Below are positions 1 to 8,250 of a stretch of 14,500 nt of DNA, piece by piece. Source of the DNA: Gammaproteobacteria bacterium (GTDB lineage: Bacteria; Pseudomonadota; Gammaproteobacteria; Steroidobacterales; Rariloculaceae); contig PKRJ01000074.1 in the NCBI GenBank assembly GCA_017577365.1, positions 1-14,500 of the forward strand. The letters are read 5' to 3'. The notes under the pieces were generated by a model. That model was not told where the DNA came from and ran no database searches. It saw only the letters and a list, made by a program, of their open reading frames with translations. The stretch's first letter is position 1. The number at the start of each line of letters is the position of its first letter. Position numbers and translations under genes: made by a program.

Positions 1-3000
1 CTTCCGGGGTCGGCGCGTCGTCGTGCACCGGCGCTTCGATCGCGAGCGCGATGTCGCCGACGTCGGCACTCGTCTCCGTCCGCTCCTCCGTCTGCCCCGC
101 GACCTCGACGGCCTCGTCGAGCGGCTCGTCCGCGGCCTCGGGCGACTCCGCGACGGGCGGCGCCGCTTGCGGCGCTTCGTCATCGACGACCGGTCCGAAT
201 CCGCGCGGCTCGATGACGGTGTCGCCCGGCTCGAGCGGCTCCGAGACGAGCTCCTCGACGGCCGGCAGACGTCCTTCGTCCGCGGCGCCGACCTGCGGCC
301 GATCGGGAGCTTGCGGCCGCGCGGCCTCCGGGGCGCTCGGTGCGGCCGGCGCGGCGCTCCGTGCGGTCTCCGCGGCCGGCGCTTGGCTCGCCGCCGCGCC
401 GCGGTCCGAGCACAGGGCTTCGAGCCGAGCCACGAGCTCGTCGGCGCTCGCGACCCGGTGCCCCGCCTCGATGCGATCGCGCATCCGATGGAGCTCGTCG
501 AAGCACTGCTGAACGAGATCGAGCGCCGACGCCGTCGGCTCGATGCGCTTCTCGGCCATCGCGGCGAGCAAGGTCTCGAGCGCGTGACTCAAATCGCCCA
601 TCGCGCGAATGCCGGCCATCCGTGCACCGCCCTTCAGCGTGTGCACGAGGCGCTGCAGCTCGACGACCGACGACGTCTCGGAATCTCGACGCAGCGCGTC
701 GAGCGCGATCTCGGCGTTCTCGAGAATCTCGGCCGCCTCCTCGGTGAAGATCGACGCGATCTCGGGATCGAACGCGTCGTCGACGGCCAGCGATTCCGCC
801 GACTTCGGCTGCGGCGGCTCGACGATCGACTCGCCGAGGCGCTCGAGGCGCGCGATCACGTCGCCGTCGGGATTGAACGAAGCGCCGGCGGCGAGCGCCT
901 GCGTCATCCGCTCGATCTCGCCGGCCGCGGCGGCGAGCGTGCGAAGGCCTTCGGCGTCGAGGCCGCGCCCGGCCTTGAAGGCCCGGCCGAGCTGCTCCGA
1001 GAGCGGCGTCGCGAGCGCGACCGCCGGTGCGAAGCCCGCCATCCGCGCGCTGCCGAGCAGCGTGTGACACGCGCGATAAACGGGCTCGTCGACGAGAAAC
1101 GGCGCCTCGCCGCGGCACGACGACTCGATGAACGCCCGAAGCGTCTTGAGATGCCCCAGCGTTTCCTTGACGAAGATCTCGGCGAGCACCGGGTCCATCG
1201 CCGTACCGTCGGCCGGCTCTGGCTCGCCGGCGGCCGGACGTGCGGCGGCCGCCGCGCTGTCGGCAGGCGGCGGTGCCACGGGCTCGGGCTCGGGCTCCGC
1301 GGGCCGGTCGACGGCCGGCTCGGCGGTCACCGACGCGGCGTCGGGCTCGCCGGACGCGAAGGCCTCGGCCCGCTTCATCAAGAGCTGCACGTCGGCGGTC
1401 GGCGCGATGCCGACCTCGAGCTGCTCGACGAGCTGAGGCAGCACCGAAGCCGCCTCGCCAATGAACTCGACCATCGCCGGCGTCGGTCGCAGCGTCTGGT
1501 TGATGACGCGGTTCAGGAGATTCTCGATGCTCCACGCAAACTCGCCGATGAGCTGCGCACCGACCATGCGGCCGCTGCCCTTCAGCGTATGGAACGATCG
1601 CCGCACCGAGATCAGCGCGTCGGAATCCTCCGGCCGCTCCGCCCAGATCGGCAGGTATCGCTGGATGCTCGCGATCTCTTCCTTGGCTTCCTCGATGAAG
1701 AGCTCGAGGAGCTCGGGATCGGAACGCTCTTCCTGCGGCGCCATCACGGACGGCGGCGGTTTCGGTGCTTGGCGCCGCGCGGGCGCCGGGGTCGCCGCCT
1801 TCGCCTCCGCCGGCTTCACCGCCGGCAGCGACTCGAGCAAGTCGAGACAGCGGCTCGCGTTGTCGAGCATGTACCACGGATCGCTGCGTCCGCGGCTGAT
1901 CGTCTCCATGTAGTACTCGACGCTGACGACGGCGTCGGCGAGCCGCTCGAGATACTCCGGCTTCATCGCCTTGCGGCCGGGGCCGAGCCGCGTCGCAATC
2001 ACGTTGCCGATCCGCTCGACGACCTTCACGGCCTTCGTCTTATTCAGCATCAAGAGGCCGGCCGTGATGCCGCGCAGCTGCGGCTTCACCTGCTCGAGCG
2101 CACGGCTGTCCGACGGATTCTCGAGCAGCTCCGTGACGGCCTCCTTGACCTTCGCGAGATTGACGATGCATTCGCCGACGACGGCCTGCGTCACGTGGCG
2201 GTACTGCGCTTCCGCCTCGCTCTCGGGCGACTCGCCGTCCGCGCCCGGCACGACGGCGCGCACGAGCTCGCGGTCGAGCGCGTCCTCGACCTCGAGCAGC
2301 GTCGCCGCGATCTTCTCGAGCACGCGTTGGCCGTCGACGTCGCGCTTCGCGACGATCGCCGCGAGATTCGCCGCTTCCCGCTGGATCTCCGCGCGGGCCT
2401 TCTCGAGGCCGAGCACGCCGAGCGTGTCGGCGATCTTCTTCAGCATCTCGAGCTGCGGCTTGAGCTGCTCGACGTCTTCCATGCCGGTGCGCACGAAGAT
2501 ATCGAGCGAATCCTTGACCGACGCGAGGTCCTCCTTGATCGCTTTCGCGACGGTCCGCATCAGCTTCGCGCTCGGTCCGGCGAGGCTCTCGCGAGCTTCG
2601 GCGAGCTGCTGCTCGGGAGGAACGACCTCGTCGAGCCGGTATATCCGCCGGATGTTGACGAGCCGCTCGTGGCGCGACGCCGAGCGCGCGACGTAGTAGA
2701 GCAGGCTGTTCAGCAGCTCGACCGGCGGCGACGCGACCCACGCGGCCTCGCCGTAGTCGATGAGGCGCTTCAGCTGGCGGTCGGCTTGCCCGACGAGCCG
2801 TTTCACGTTCACCGTCGGCTCGAGATCGCCCGCACGGAGCGCGATCAGCACGCCGGTCAACACGTACCAAAGCTGCTGCACCGCCTCGGTCGACGCGGCT
2901 TTCTCGAGCGTGCCGCTGATTTGGATCAGCCGATCCAGATGTCGTGCGGCGTCGTTGCCCCGGATCCATTGGAGCAGCGACGCCTGAAAGGCCGGTCGAA

Positions 3001-3538
3001 GCCTGCGCGCCGAGAGCTGGAAGCGGCGGCTCGCCTCGGGGTCGACCTTCTGCTGCGGCTTCGCCGCGAGCCGTCTTTCGAAAGGACCGGCATCGAGCAG
3101 CAGCAGCGATCCTTCGGACAGGATCGGGTAGCCCCGGACCCGTCGCAGATCGTTCAAGAGCGGCAGCAGCACGAGCGCGATGTCCCGCCCGCCGCTCATC
3201 ACGCGCTCGACGTACGCCGGCAGCTGGACCATCGCCTTGGTCAGCGCCTCGAGGCCGGCGTCGATCTCGGCCTGATCGCGGGACGCCACCACGTGCCGGC
3301 AGACGCGCTCCATCTCCTCGGCGAGCATGCCTGCGCCGTGGAGCTCGACGATCTTCAGCGCGCCTTGCGCGAGATGCAGCAGATCGGCCGCGCGCTCGAG
3401 CGCGTCACGGCTCGCATTGCCGTCGACGAAATCCTCGAGCTCCCGCCTCGCGGCATCGAGCGTATTGCCGACCTCGCGGCTGACGAGATCGAGCGAATGC
3501 GCCGCGAGATCGTTCATCGTTTCCGGGTCGACGTTCAT
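1..3538 (-). CDS. chpA: ChpA-type hybrid chemotaxis histidine kinase, N-terminal part (3' end beyond left edge)
   Basis: Pil-Chp sensor kinase controlling type IV pilus function. The frame is open on the minus strand from ATG at 3536-3538 to base 1 without a stop, giving 1179 residues. Roughly the first 550 residues are helical and FimL-like with degenerate HPt folds. Three clear histidine phosphotransfer motifs follow: H650 in HTLKGSGRM, H825 in HTLLGSARM and H966 in HTLKGGARM. Pro/Ala/Glu-rich linkers lie near residues 575-600, 735-780 and after 1055. P. aeruginosa ChpA is about 2500 residues, so the missing part should hold further HPt domains, the CheA dimerisation/ATPase/CheW-like modules and a receiver; none of these is visible here. 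The start lies 16 bp after pilJ with a weak AAGAG-like ribosome site; ATG at residue 8 is an alternative. The H825 motif has Leu where Lys is usual. Identity is firm from the multi-HPt design and position after pilJ. Confidence 0.93.
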   Translation of the reverse strand, partial: MNVDPETMNDLAAHSLDLVSREVGNTLDAARRELEDFVDGNASRDALERAADLLHLAQGALKIVELHGAGMLAEEMERVCRHVVASRDQAEIDAGLEALTKAMVQLPAYVERVMSGGRDIALVLLPLLNDLRRVRGYPILSEGSLLLLDAGPFERRLAAKPQQKVDPEASRRFQLSARRLRPAFQASLLQWIRGNDAARHLDRLIQISGTLEKAASTEAVQQLWYVLTGVLIALRAGDLEPTVNVKRLVGQADRQLKRLIDYGEAAWVASPPVELLNSLLYYVARSASRHERLVNIRRIYRLDEVVPPEQQLAEARESLAGPSAKLMRTVAKAIKEDLASVKDSLDIFVRTGMEDVEQLKPQLEMLKKIADTLGVLGLEKARAEIQREAANLAAIVAKRDVDGQRVLEKIAATLLEVEDALDRELVRAVVPGADGESPESEAEAQYRHVTQAVVGECIVNLAKVKEAVTELLENPSDSRALEQVKPQLRGITAGLLMLNKTKAVKVVERIGNVIATRLGPGRKAMKPEYLERLADAVVSVEYYMETISRGRSDPWYMLDNASRCLDLLESLPAVKPAEAKAATPAPARRQAPKPPPSVMAPQEERSDPELLELFIEEAKEEIASIQRYLPIWAERPEDSDALISVRRSFHTLKGSGRMVGAQLIGEFAWSIENLLNRVINQTLRPTPAMVEFIGEAASVLPQLVEQLEVGIAPTADVQLLMKRAEAFASGEPDAASVTAEPAVDRPAEPEPEPVAPPPADSAAAAARPAAGEPEPADGTAMDPVLAEIFVKETLGHLKTLRAFIESSCRGEAPFLVDEPVYRACHTLLGSARMAGFAPAVALATPLSEQLGRAFKAGRGLDAEGLRTLAAAAGEIERMTQALAAGASFNPDGDVIARLERLGESIVEPPQPKSAESLAVDDAFDPEIASIFTEEAAEILENAEIALDALRRDSETSSVVELQRLVHTLKGGARMAGIRAMGDLSHALETLLAAMAEKRIEPTASALDLVQQCFDELHRMRDRIEAGHRVASADELVARLEALCSDRGAAASQAPAAETARSAAPAAPSAPEAARPQAPDRPQVGAADEGRLPAVEELVSEPLEPGDTVIEPRGFGPVVDDEAPQAAPPVAESPEAADEPLDEAVEVAGQTEERTETSADVGDIALAIEAPVHDDAPTPE

Positions 3539-3554
3539 CGATAGCTCTTATCGC

Positions 3555-5651
3555 TCAGCCGGATCGGCGCTTCGGCTCGGTGCGCCGATCGATGCGCGCT
3601 TCGGGCTCGTTCGTCCGTCCCTCGGCCGGCGCCTCGCCCGTCGCCGCGGAGGGCTGCGCCAGCACGGGAGAGACTCGCGACGCGCTCAGCACGCCGCTCG
3701 TCGAGACGTTATCGGGCAGCGTGAAGCCATTGACGGTCTGGCGAAGCTGCGACGCCAGCTCCGAAAGCTTGCTGATAGCCGCCGACGCGGCGTTCGTCGA
3801 CTCTTTCGTTTTCGCGCTGATGTCGCGCAGCACGCGCATGCTCTCGGTGATCGCGGCCGTGGCGTTCGTCTGCTCGCGCGACGAGATCGAGATGTTGTGC
3901 ACGAGGCTCGCGATCTGATGCGACACCTGCTCGATCTCGTCGAGGGCCGCGCCCGCGTTCTCGGCGAGCAGCGCGCCGCCGACGACGTCCGTCGTGCTGC
4001 GCTCCATCGACACGACGGCTTCGTTCGTATCCGATTGAATCGTGCGTACGAGCACCTCGATCTTGCGCGTCGCCGCGGCGGAGCGCTCGGCGAGCTTCTG
4101 CACCTCGTCCGCGACGACGGCGAAGCCGCGGCTGCTTTCGCCCGCCCGCGACGCCTCGATCGACGCGTTCAACGCGAGAATATTCGTCTGCTCCGCGATC
4201 TCCTCGATGAGCTCGACGATATTACCGATCTCCTGCGAGCTCTCGCCGAGGCGCTTGATGCGCTTCGAGGTGTCCTGAATCGTCTCGCGGATGGTATTCA
4301 TTCCGTCGATCGTTCGACGCACCGCCTCGCCGCCCTTGTGCGCGACGTCGACCGCGTGGCGCGCAACGTCCGAGCAGCGCTCCGCGTTGCCCGAGACTTC
4401 CTCGATCGACTGCGCCATCTGCGCGACCGCCTCGGAGACCGCTTCGGCCTGTTTCGCCTGCATCTCGCTCGAGCGGACGAGATGACGGACCATCGCCTCG
4501 CTCTGCTTCGCCGCCGCGTCGACGAGAATCGACGTCTCGTCGATCGTCGTGACGAGGTCGCGCAGCGCCTCGATCGCGTAGTTGATCGAATCGGCGATCG
4601 CGCCGGTGATGTCCTCGGTGACCGTGGCTTGCACGGTCAGGTCTCCGTCGGCGAGACTCGAAAGCTCGTCGAGCAGGCGCAAGATCGCTTCCTGATTGCG
4701 CTTGTTCTGCTCCGTCTGCACCTCGGCGAGCCGCCGGAAGTCGCGCGCCCTCTGGTTCGCGACGAGCATCGTGATCAGCAGCAGGACCGCCGCGCCGACC
4801 AGCACGTACGGCACGCGGTCCGCCCAGACCGACCTGCCGGACGCGGCCGGCAACGCCTGCCACCGCCCGAGCAGACCGGCGGCGGCGCGGTCGAAACGAA
4901 CGCGCGCGGCGTCCGCGGCCGTGAGCCACCCGCCCGACGCGAGCAGCGCAGCGAGCGCCGAGCGCGTGTCGTCGAACAGCGCGCCGGCCGCGGCGAGCTC
5001 GCTCGCGGCGGACGCGCCGGCCGGCCGAATCCCGAGGGAGGTGTCCTCGCCGCGCAGGCCGCGGATCATCTGCCCGAGGAAACGCTCGGCGTCGTCGAGA
5101 CGGCCGAGCGCGGCGTCGACCGTGTCTCCCGCGTCGAGAGCGCGGAGATCCTGCCGGATACCTTCGAGCGCGAGCTCGAAGCGCGCGACGTGCCTCTCGT
5201 TCGCGGCGATCTCGGCCGGGCCGAGCGCGGCGATGAGATTGCCGGTCGACGCAAGCAACTGCGGCACGAGCGAAGCCACCTTCTCTCGGTCGGCCCGTGC
5301 GGCGGCGAGCTCGTCACGAGCACCGACGATCTCGGATAGGCCGGCGCGGACGTCGTTCCACGCGGCGTCCGCGAAGAATGCCGCCGCGGCGCCGCCGCTC
5401 TCGCGCCGACCCTCGTCGACGAGCCGCTCGATATTTCCGAGCGCCGCGGCAACACGGTCCGCGGCTCCCGCGTCGCCAGCAACCGCCGCGCGAGCGTCCG
5501 CGCGCGCCGCCTGCGTCAGCGTCATCAGCCGGTCCACGGAGGGCCCCTGCCCGCTTTCCCGCATCAGGAGCACCGCCGCCGCGACGAGCGCCGCGGTCGA
5601 CGCAAGCGCGAGCATGGGCAACCACTTGGTCCAGGGACTCGATTTGATCAT
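3555..5651 (-). CDS. pilJ: PilJ-type methyl-accepting chemotaxis protein
   Basis: Inner-membrane chemoreceptor of the Pil-Chp system, 698 residues (P. aeruginosa PilJ is about 680). A short cytoplasmic N-terminus precedes TM1 (about 11-31); a helical periplasmic region of about 250 residues with repeated Ala/Glu/Asp heptads fits paired PilJ sensory modules; TM2 is about 280-298, followed by a HAMP-like segment. The signalling hairpin is at about 484-520, with motifs IAEQTNILALNASIEASRAG and RGFAVVADEVQKLAERS. The C-terminus (645-698) is a Pro/Arg/Glu-rich tail with no recognisable NWETF-type pentapeptide. ATG at 5649-5651 is 7 bp after the pilI stop, with GTGAGCGG upstream. In the family PilJ couples through PilI to ChpA; ligands proposed for it (pilin, surface contact) are knowledge from Pseudomonas, not visible here. 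Confidence 0.95.
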   Translation of the reverse strand: MIKSSPWTKWLPMLALASTAALVAAAVLLMRESGQGPSVDRLMTLTQAARADARAAVAGDAGAADRVAAALGNIERLVDEGRRESGGAAAAFFADAAWNDVRAGLSEIVGARDELAAARADREKVASLVPQLLASTGNLIAALGPAEIAANERHVARFELALEGIRQDLRALDAGDTVDAALGRLDDAERFLGQMIRGLRGEDTSLGIRPAGASAASELAAAGALFDDTRSALAALLASGGWLTAADAARVRFDRAAAGLLGRWQALPAASGRSVWADRVPYVLVGAAVLLLITMLVANQRARDFRRLAEVQTEQNKRNQEAILRLLDELSSLADGDLTVQATVTEDITGAIADSINYAIEALRDLVTTIDETSILVDAAAKQSEAMVRHLVRSSEMQAKQAEAVSEAVAQMAQSIEEVSGNAERCSDVARHAVDVAHKGGEAVRRTIDGMNTIRETIQDTSKRIKRLGESSQEIGNIVELIEEIAEQTNILALNASIEASRAGESSRGFAVVADEVQKLAERSAAATRKIEVLVRTIQSDTNEAVVSMERSTTDVVGGALLAENAGAALDEIEQVSHQIASLVHNISISSREQTNATAAITESMRVLRDISAKTKESTNAASAAISKLSELASQLRQTVNGFTLPDNVSTSGVLSASRVSPVLAQPSAATGEAPAEGRTNEPEARIDRRTEPKRRSG

Positions 5652-5658
5652 CGTCCGC

Positions 5659-6219
5659 TCACTTTCTCGCGGCCTCGCCGGCCGTCAAGAATTGCTCGTC
5701 CTCGAGAAGCTTCGCGATGCTGAACCGCGGCCAGATCTCGGGGCCCTGCTCGAAGCCCCCCGCGAGATAGCGATCGCAGCGGATCACCGTTCCGGGCACG
5801 TCCTTCCGGTAACCGTCGCTCGAGAACCGACGAAAGCCGACGACCTCGTCGACGATCAACGCCGTCGGCACTTCCCGGCTCGCGGCGATCAGAATTCGAT
5901 TACGGCGATCCGGCACCGTGCTGCCGGCGCCGAGAAACGCCTTCAGATCGACGACGGTCAAGAGCTGACCACGCACGTTCGCGATGCCGCGCAGCCAGAA
6001 CTTGCCGCCCGGCACGCGCGTGATCGGATCCGGCACCGGCAAGACCTCGCGAATATCGGCACGATCCGTGACGAAGTGCTCCGTGCCGAGGCGAAAGCCG
6101 ATACCGACCCATTCGTCGGTCGCGCCCTGGCCTTCGCGCGCCGAAACGGCCGCGCGCGCGAGCCGCTCCAGCTCGAGCAGCAGCTCGAACGGGCGCTGGG
6201 TAAGCGCGGCGAGACTCAA
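5659..6219 (-). CDS. pilI: PilI, CheW-like adaptor
   Basis: Single-domain CheW-type scaffold of 186 residues that should link PilJ to the ChpA kinase. The CheW fold is recognisable in GIGFRLGTEHFVTD (about 39-52), the segment IREVLPVPDPITRVPG, then WLRGIANVRGQLLTVVDL, and the late ALIVDEVVGF block. The start is TTG (minus-strand triplet at 6217-6219), which overlaps the pilH TGA stop as TTGA; a purine-rich AGAGGGG stretch lies about 9-15 bases upstream, and MSLAALTQRPFELLLELERL aligns with the beginning of Pseudomonas PilI, so TTG is preferred. The overlap suggests translational coupling with pilH. The pilI stop is 7 bp before pilJ. Confidence 0.93.
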   Translation of the reverse strand: MSLAALTQRPFELLLELERLARAAVSAREGQGATDEWVGIGFRLGTEHFVTDRADIREVLPVPDPITRVPGGKFWLRGIANVRGQLLTVVDLKAFLGAGSTVPDRRNRILIAASREVPTALIVDEVVGFRRFSSDGYRKDVPGTVIRCDRYLAGGFEQGPEIWPRFSIAKLLEDEQFLTAGEAARK

Positions 6220-6602
6220 GTCCCCGGCCCCTCTGCGCGCCGCTCGAGCACCTCTTGAGCCTTCGCCACCAGCACGGCCTCGCTGACCGGCTTGACGAGG
6301 TAGTCGACCGCTCCCTGACGCAGCCCCCAGATCCGGTCGGTTTCCTGGCCCTTCGTCGTGATCATGACGACGGGAATCGACTTCGTCAGCGGATCGCGGG
6401 TCAGGGTGCGCGTCGCCTGAAAACCGTTGATGCCCGGCATCACGACGTCCATGAGGATCAGGTCGGGCTTCATCTCACGCGCCAATGAGATGCATTCCGA
6501 GCCGTCCGCCGCCGAGACCGTGTCGAAGCCGTGCTTCTCCAGGGCCGTCTTCATCACGTGGACCTCGGTCGGGGAATCGTCGACGATCATGATCAGCGCC
6601 AT
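6216..6602 (-). CDS. pilH: PilH, single-domain response regulator
   Basis: CheY-like receiver, 128 residues, no output domain. The acidic pocket is D8/D9 (IVDDS), the predicted phospho-acceptor is D52 (LILMDVVMPG), the switch Thr is at 82/83 (MITTKG) and the conserved Lys is K104 (YLVKPV). In Pseudomonas PilH works against or downstream of PilG, affecting pilus retraction and acting as a phosphate sink; this is family knowledge. ATG at 6600-6602 has a very strong ribosome site (GGAGGGTGG, about 4 bases upstream). It lies 19 bp after pilG, and its stop overlaps the TTG start of pilI. Confidence 0.95.
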   Translation of the reverse strand: MALIMIVDDSPTEVHVMKTALEKHGFDTVSAADGSECISLAREMKPDLILMDVVMPGINGFQATRTLTRDPLTKSIPVVMITTKGQETDRIWGLRQGAVDYLVKPVSEAVLVAKAQEVLERRAEGPGT

Positions 6603-6621
6603 CGTCCACCCTCCAGGCGAG

Positions 6622-7032
6622 CTAAGTGCGCCCTACGTGACTCGAGATCGCTCCGAGAAGCTCGTCCTTCGTGAACGGCTTCGTCAGGTACTGCTCGGAG
6701 CCGACCAACCGGCCGCGCGCGCGGTCGAAAAGCCCGTCCTTGCTCGACAGCATGATGACCGGCGTGTCCTTGAACTTCTTGTTGTGCTTGATCAAGGAGC
6801 ATGTCTGGTAGCCGTCGAGACGCGGCATCATGATGTCGACGAAGATGATATCCGGGTGATGGTCCGCGATCTTCGCGAGCGCGTCGAACCCGTCCACGGC
6901 CGTATAGACCGTACAACCTTCTTTGGCTAGCAGCGTTTCCGCGGTACGGCGGATCGTCTTGCTGTCGTCGATTACGAGGATCTTCAGGCCCTGAAGATTC
7001 GGCTTCGGGCTTCCGGCGTCTTGCGTCGACAC
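6622..7032 (-). CDS. pilG: PilG, single-domain response regulator
   Basis: First gene of the Pil-Chp operon, a 136-residue CheY-like receiver. Acidic residues D22/D23 (VIDDSKTIRRTAETLL), phospho-acceptor D66 (IIFVDIMMPRLDGYQTCSLI), switch Ser96/97 (VIMLSSKDGLFD) and K118 (YLTKPF) are all present; these blocks are nearly identical to Pseudomonas PilG. In that organism PilG promotes pilus extension and activates adenylate cyclase CyaB through FimL/FimV. The start is GTG at 7030-7032, supported by an AGGGAGAA ribosome site 5 bases upstream and by alignment of the N-terminus. It is transcribed divergently from gshB, with 248 bp between them. Confidence 0.95.
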   Translation of the reverse strand: MSTQDAGSPKPNLQGLKILVIDDSKTIRRTAETLLAKEGCTVYTAVDGFDALAKIADHHPDIIFVDIMMPRLDGYQTCSLIKHNKKFKDTPVIMLSSKDGLFDRARGRLVGSEQYLTKPFTKDELLGAISSHVGRT

Positions 7033-7280
7033 GCACTTCTCCCTGGCGTTTCAGGCACCACCGCCCCCAGCTTCCCACGCAGGTGCCCAGAACACACCGC
7101 GCCTTTTAACATATCGATAGGGCGCTTCCAACGACTCCGTCGGCAGCCGGAAAAGGCCGTTCGACGAAAGCCGCGAACGGCACGGGGCACCGCCCCGGCG
7201 GCACCCGAGCTCGCGACCTATGGTAGCGTTGCCGTTTTCGGCGAAACTGCGAACCTGCACTCAAAAAAGGCAAGCGACCC
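7033..7280. promoter_or_regulatory. Divergent intergenic region between pilG and gshB
   Basis: Both flanking operons must start in or near this 248-bp gap. For pilG (minus strand) the most promoter-like stretch is the A+T-rich patch at about 7108-7120, read on the minus strand as TATCGATATGTTAAAA, with TTGGAA just upstream, although the -35/-10 spacing is poor. For gshB (plus strand) TATGGT at 7217-7222 is a possible -10 without a good -35; the gene has AAAAAAGGCAAG ahead of its ATG. An inverted repeat lies at 7156-7181. No coding sequence is supported. Promoter calls are tentative. Confidence 0.4.
7156..7181. repeat. 8-bp inverted repeat in the pilG-gshB intergenic region
   Basis: GCCGTTCG (7156-7163) pairs perfectly with CGAACGGC (7174-7181) across a 10-base loop. 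A smaller GGGGC/GCCCC pair follows at 7184-7196. This could be an operator for a dimeric regulator or an RNA hairpin in the gshB leader. There is no T-run, so it is not an intrinsic terminator. Confidence 0.4.
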
Positions 7281-8240
7281 ATGGATAACGCGCCACGCGA
7301 GCTCGGCGTCGTCATGGACCCGATCGAGACGATCAAGCCGTACAAGGATTCGACCCTGGCGATGCTGCTCGCCGCCCAACGGCGAGGATGGCGGATCGTC
7401 TACTTCACGCAGGACGATCTCCTGGTCCGCGATGGCGCCCCGATCGGGCACGGCCGACGCCTGGTCGTCGAGGACGACCCGGACAGGTGGTTCTCGTACG
7501 GGGAGCCGTGGAGCGGATCGCTCGAGCGGCTCGATGTGCTCCTGATGCGCAAGGACCCGCCGTTCGACATGGAGTACATCTACACCACTTATATTCTGTC
7601 GCTCGCCGAGCAGCGCGGTCTGCTCGTCGTGAACCGTCCGAGCGCGCTGCGTGAGATCAACGAGAAGGCCTACACGGCGTGGTTCCCGCACTGCACGCCG
7701 CCGACCGTGATCACCCGCGCGAAGACCGAGCTCGCGCGCTTCCTCGACGAGCAGGGCGCGATCGTGCTGAAGCCGCTCGACGGCATGGGGGGCCGCTCGA
7801 TCTTCGTCGTCAGGAAGGGCGATCCGAACACGAACGTGATCTTCGAGACGCTGACCCGCGACGGCACGCGCTTCACGCTCGCGCAGCGCTACGTGCCGGA
7901 GATCGTCGACGGCGACAAGCGCGTGCTCATCGTCGACGGCGAGCCGGTCGAGTATGCGCTCGCGCGGGTGCCGGCGCCGGGCGAGAGCCGCGGCAATCTC
8001 GCGATGGGCGCGCGCGGCGAAGGCCGGCCGCTGACGCCGCGCGACCGCTGGCTCGCGGCGGAGGTCGGTCCGATCCTGCGCGAGAAAGGCGTGCTCTTCG
8101 CCGGGCTCGACGTGATCGGCGACTACCTCACCGAGATCAACGTCACGAGCCCGACGGGAATACGTGAATTGGATCGGCAATTCGGCATCGATATCGCTGA
8201 TAGACTGCTCGACGCGATCGAACGGCGGCTTCGTAAGTGA
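7281..8240 (+). CDS. gshB: Glutathione synthetase
   Basis: ATP-dependent ligase joining gamma-glutamylcysteine and glycine, the last step of glutathione synthesis, cytoplasmic; 319 residues against 316 in E. coli. The N-terminal LGVVMDPIETIKPYKDST block, MRKDPPFD (89-96), NEKAYTAWF (127-135), the ATP-grasp loop KPLDGMGG (164-171), GDKRVLIVDGEP (211-222), RGNLAMG (238-244) and the metal/ligand-binding TEINVTSPTGIRE (284-296) are all intact. The ATG at 7281 places the conserved start about eight residues in. It begins a plus-strand run with apbE 10 bp downstream. gshB next to pilG is the order known from Pseudomonas, so this linkage is old and does not by itself show a functional tie. Confidence 0.97.
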   Translation: MDNAPRELGVVMDPIETIKPYKDSTLAMLLAAQRRGWRIVYFTQDDLLVRDGAPIGHGRRLVVEDDPDRWFSYGEPWSGSLERLDVLLMRKDPPFDMEYIYTTYILSLAEQRGLLVVNRPSALREINEKAYTAWFPHCTPPTVITRAKTELARFLDEQGAIVLKPLDGMGGRSIFVVRKGDPNTNVIFETLTRDGTRFTLAQRYVPEIVDGDKRVLIVDGEPVEYALARVPAPGESRGNLAMGARGEGRPLTPRDRWLAAEVGPILREKGVLFAGLDVIGDYLTEINVTSPTGIRELDRQFGIDIADRLLDAIERRLRK

Positions 8241-8250
8241 CGACGAGCGA

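Noticed and set aside
180..2969. Minus-strand open frames at 180-1877 and 2040-2969 in a different frame from chpA
   Set aside because: Their translations are Arg/Ala/Gly-rich with no recognisable domain, and they overlap the real chpA frame, which is open throughout.
23..3544. A 1173-codon open frame on the plus strand opposite chpA
   Set aside because: It is the codon-phase mirror of chpA in G+C-rich DNA: Arg/Leu/Asp-rich, no domain, no ribosome site. The minus-strand frame has clear HPt motifs and operon context.
3327..5339. 670-codon plus-strand frame opposite pilJ
   Set aside because: Shadow of pilJ; low-complexity Arg/Leu/Asp content and no family match.
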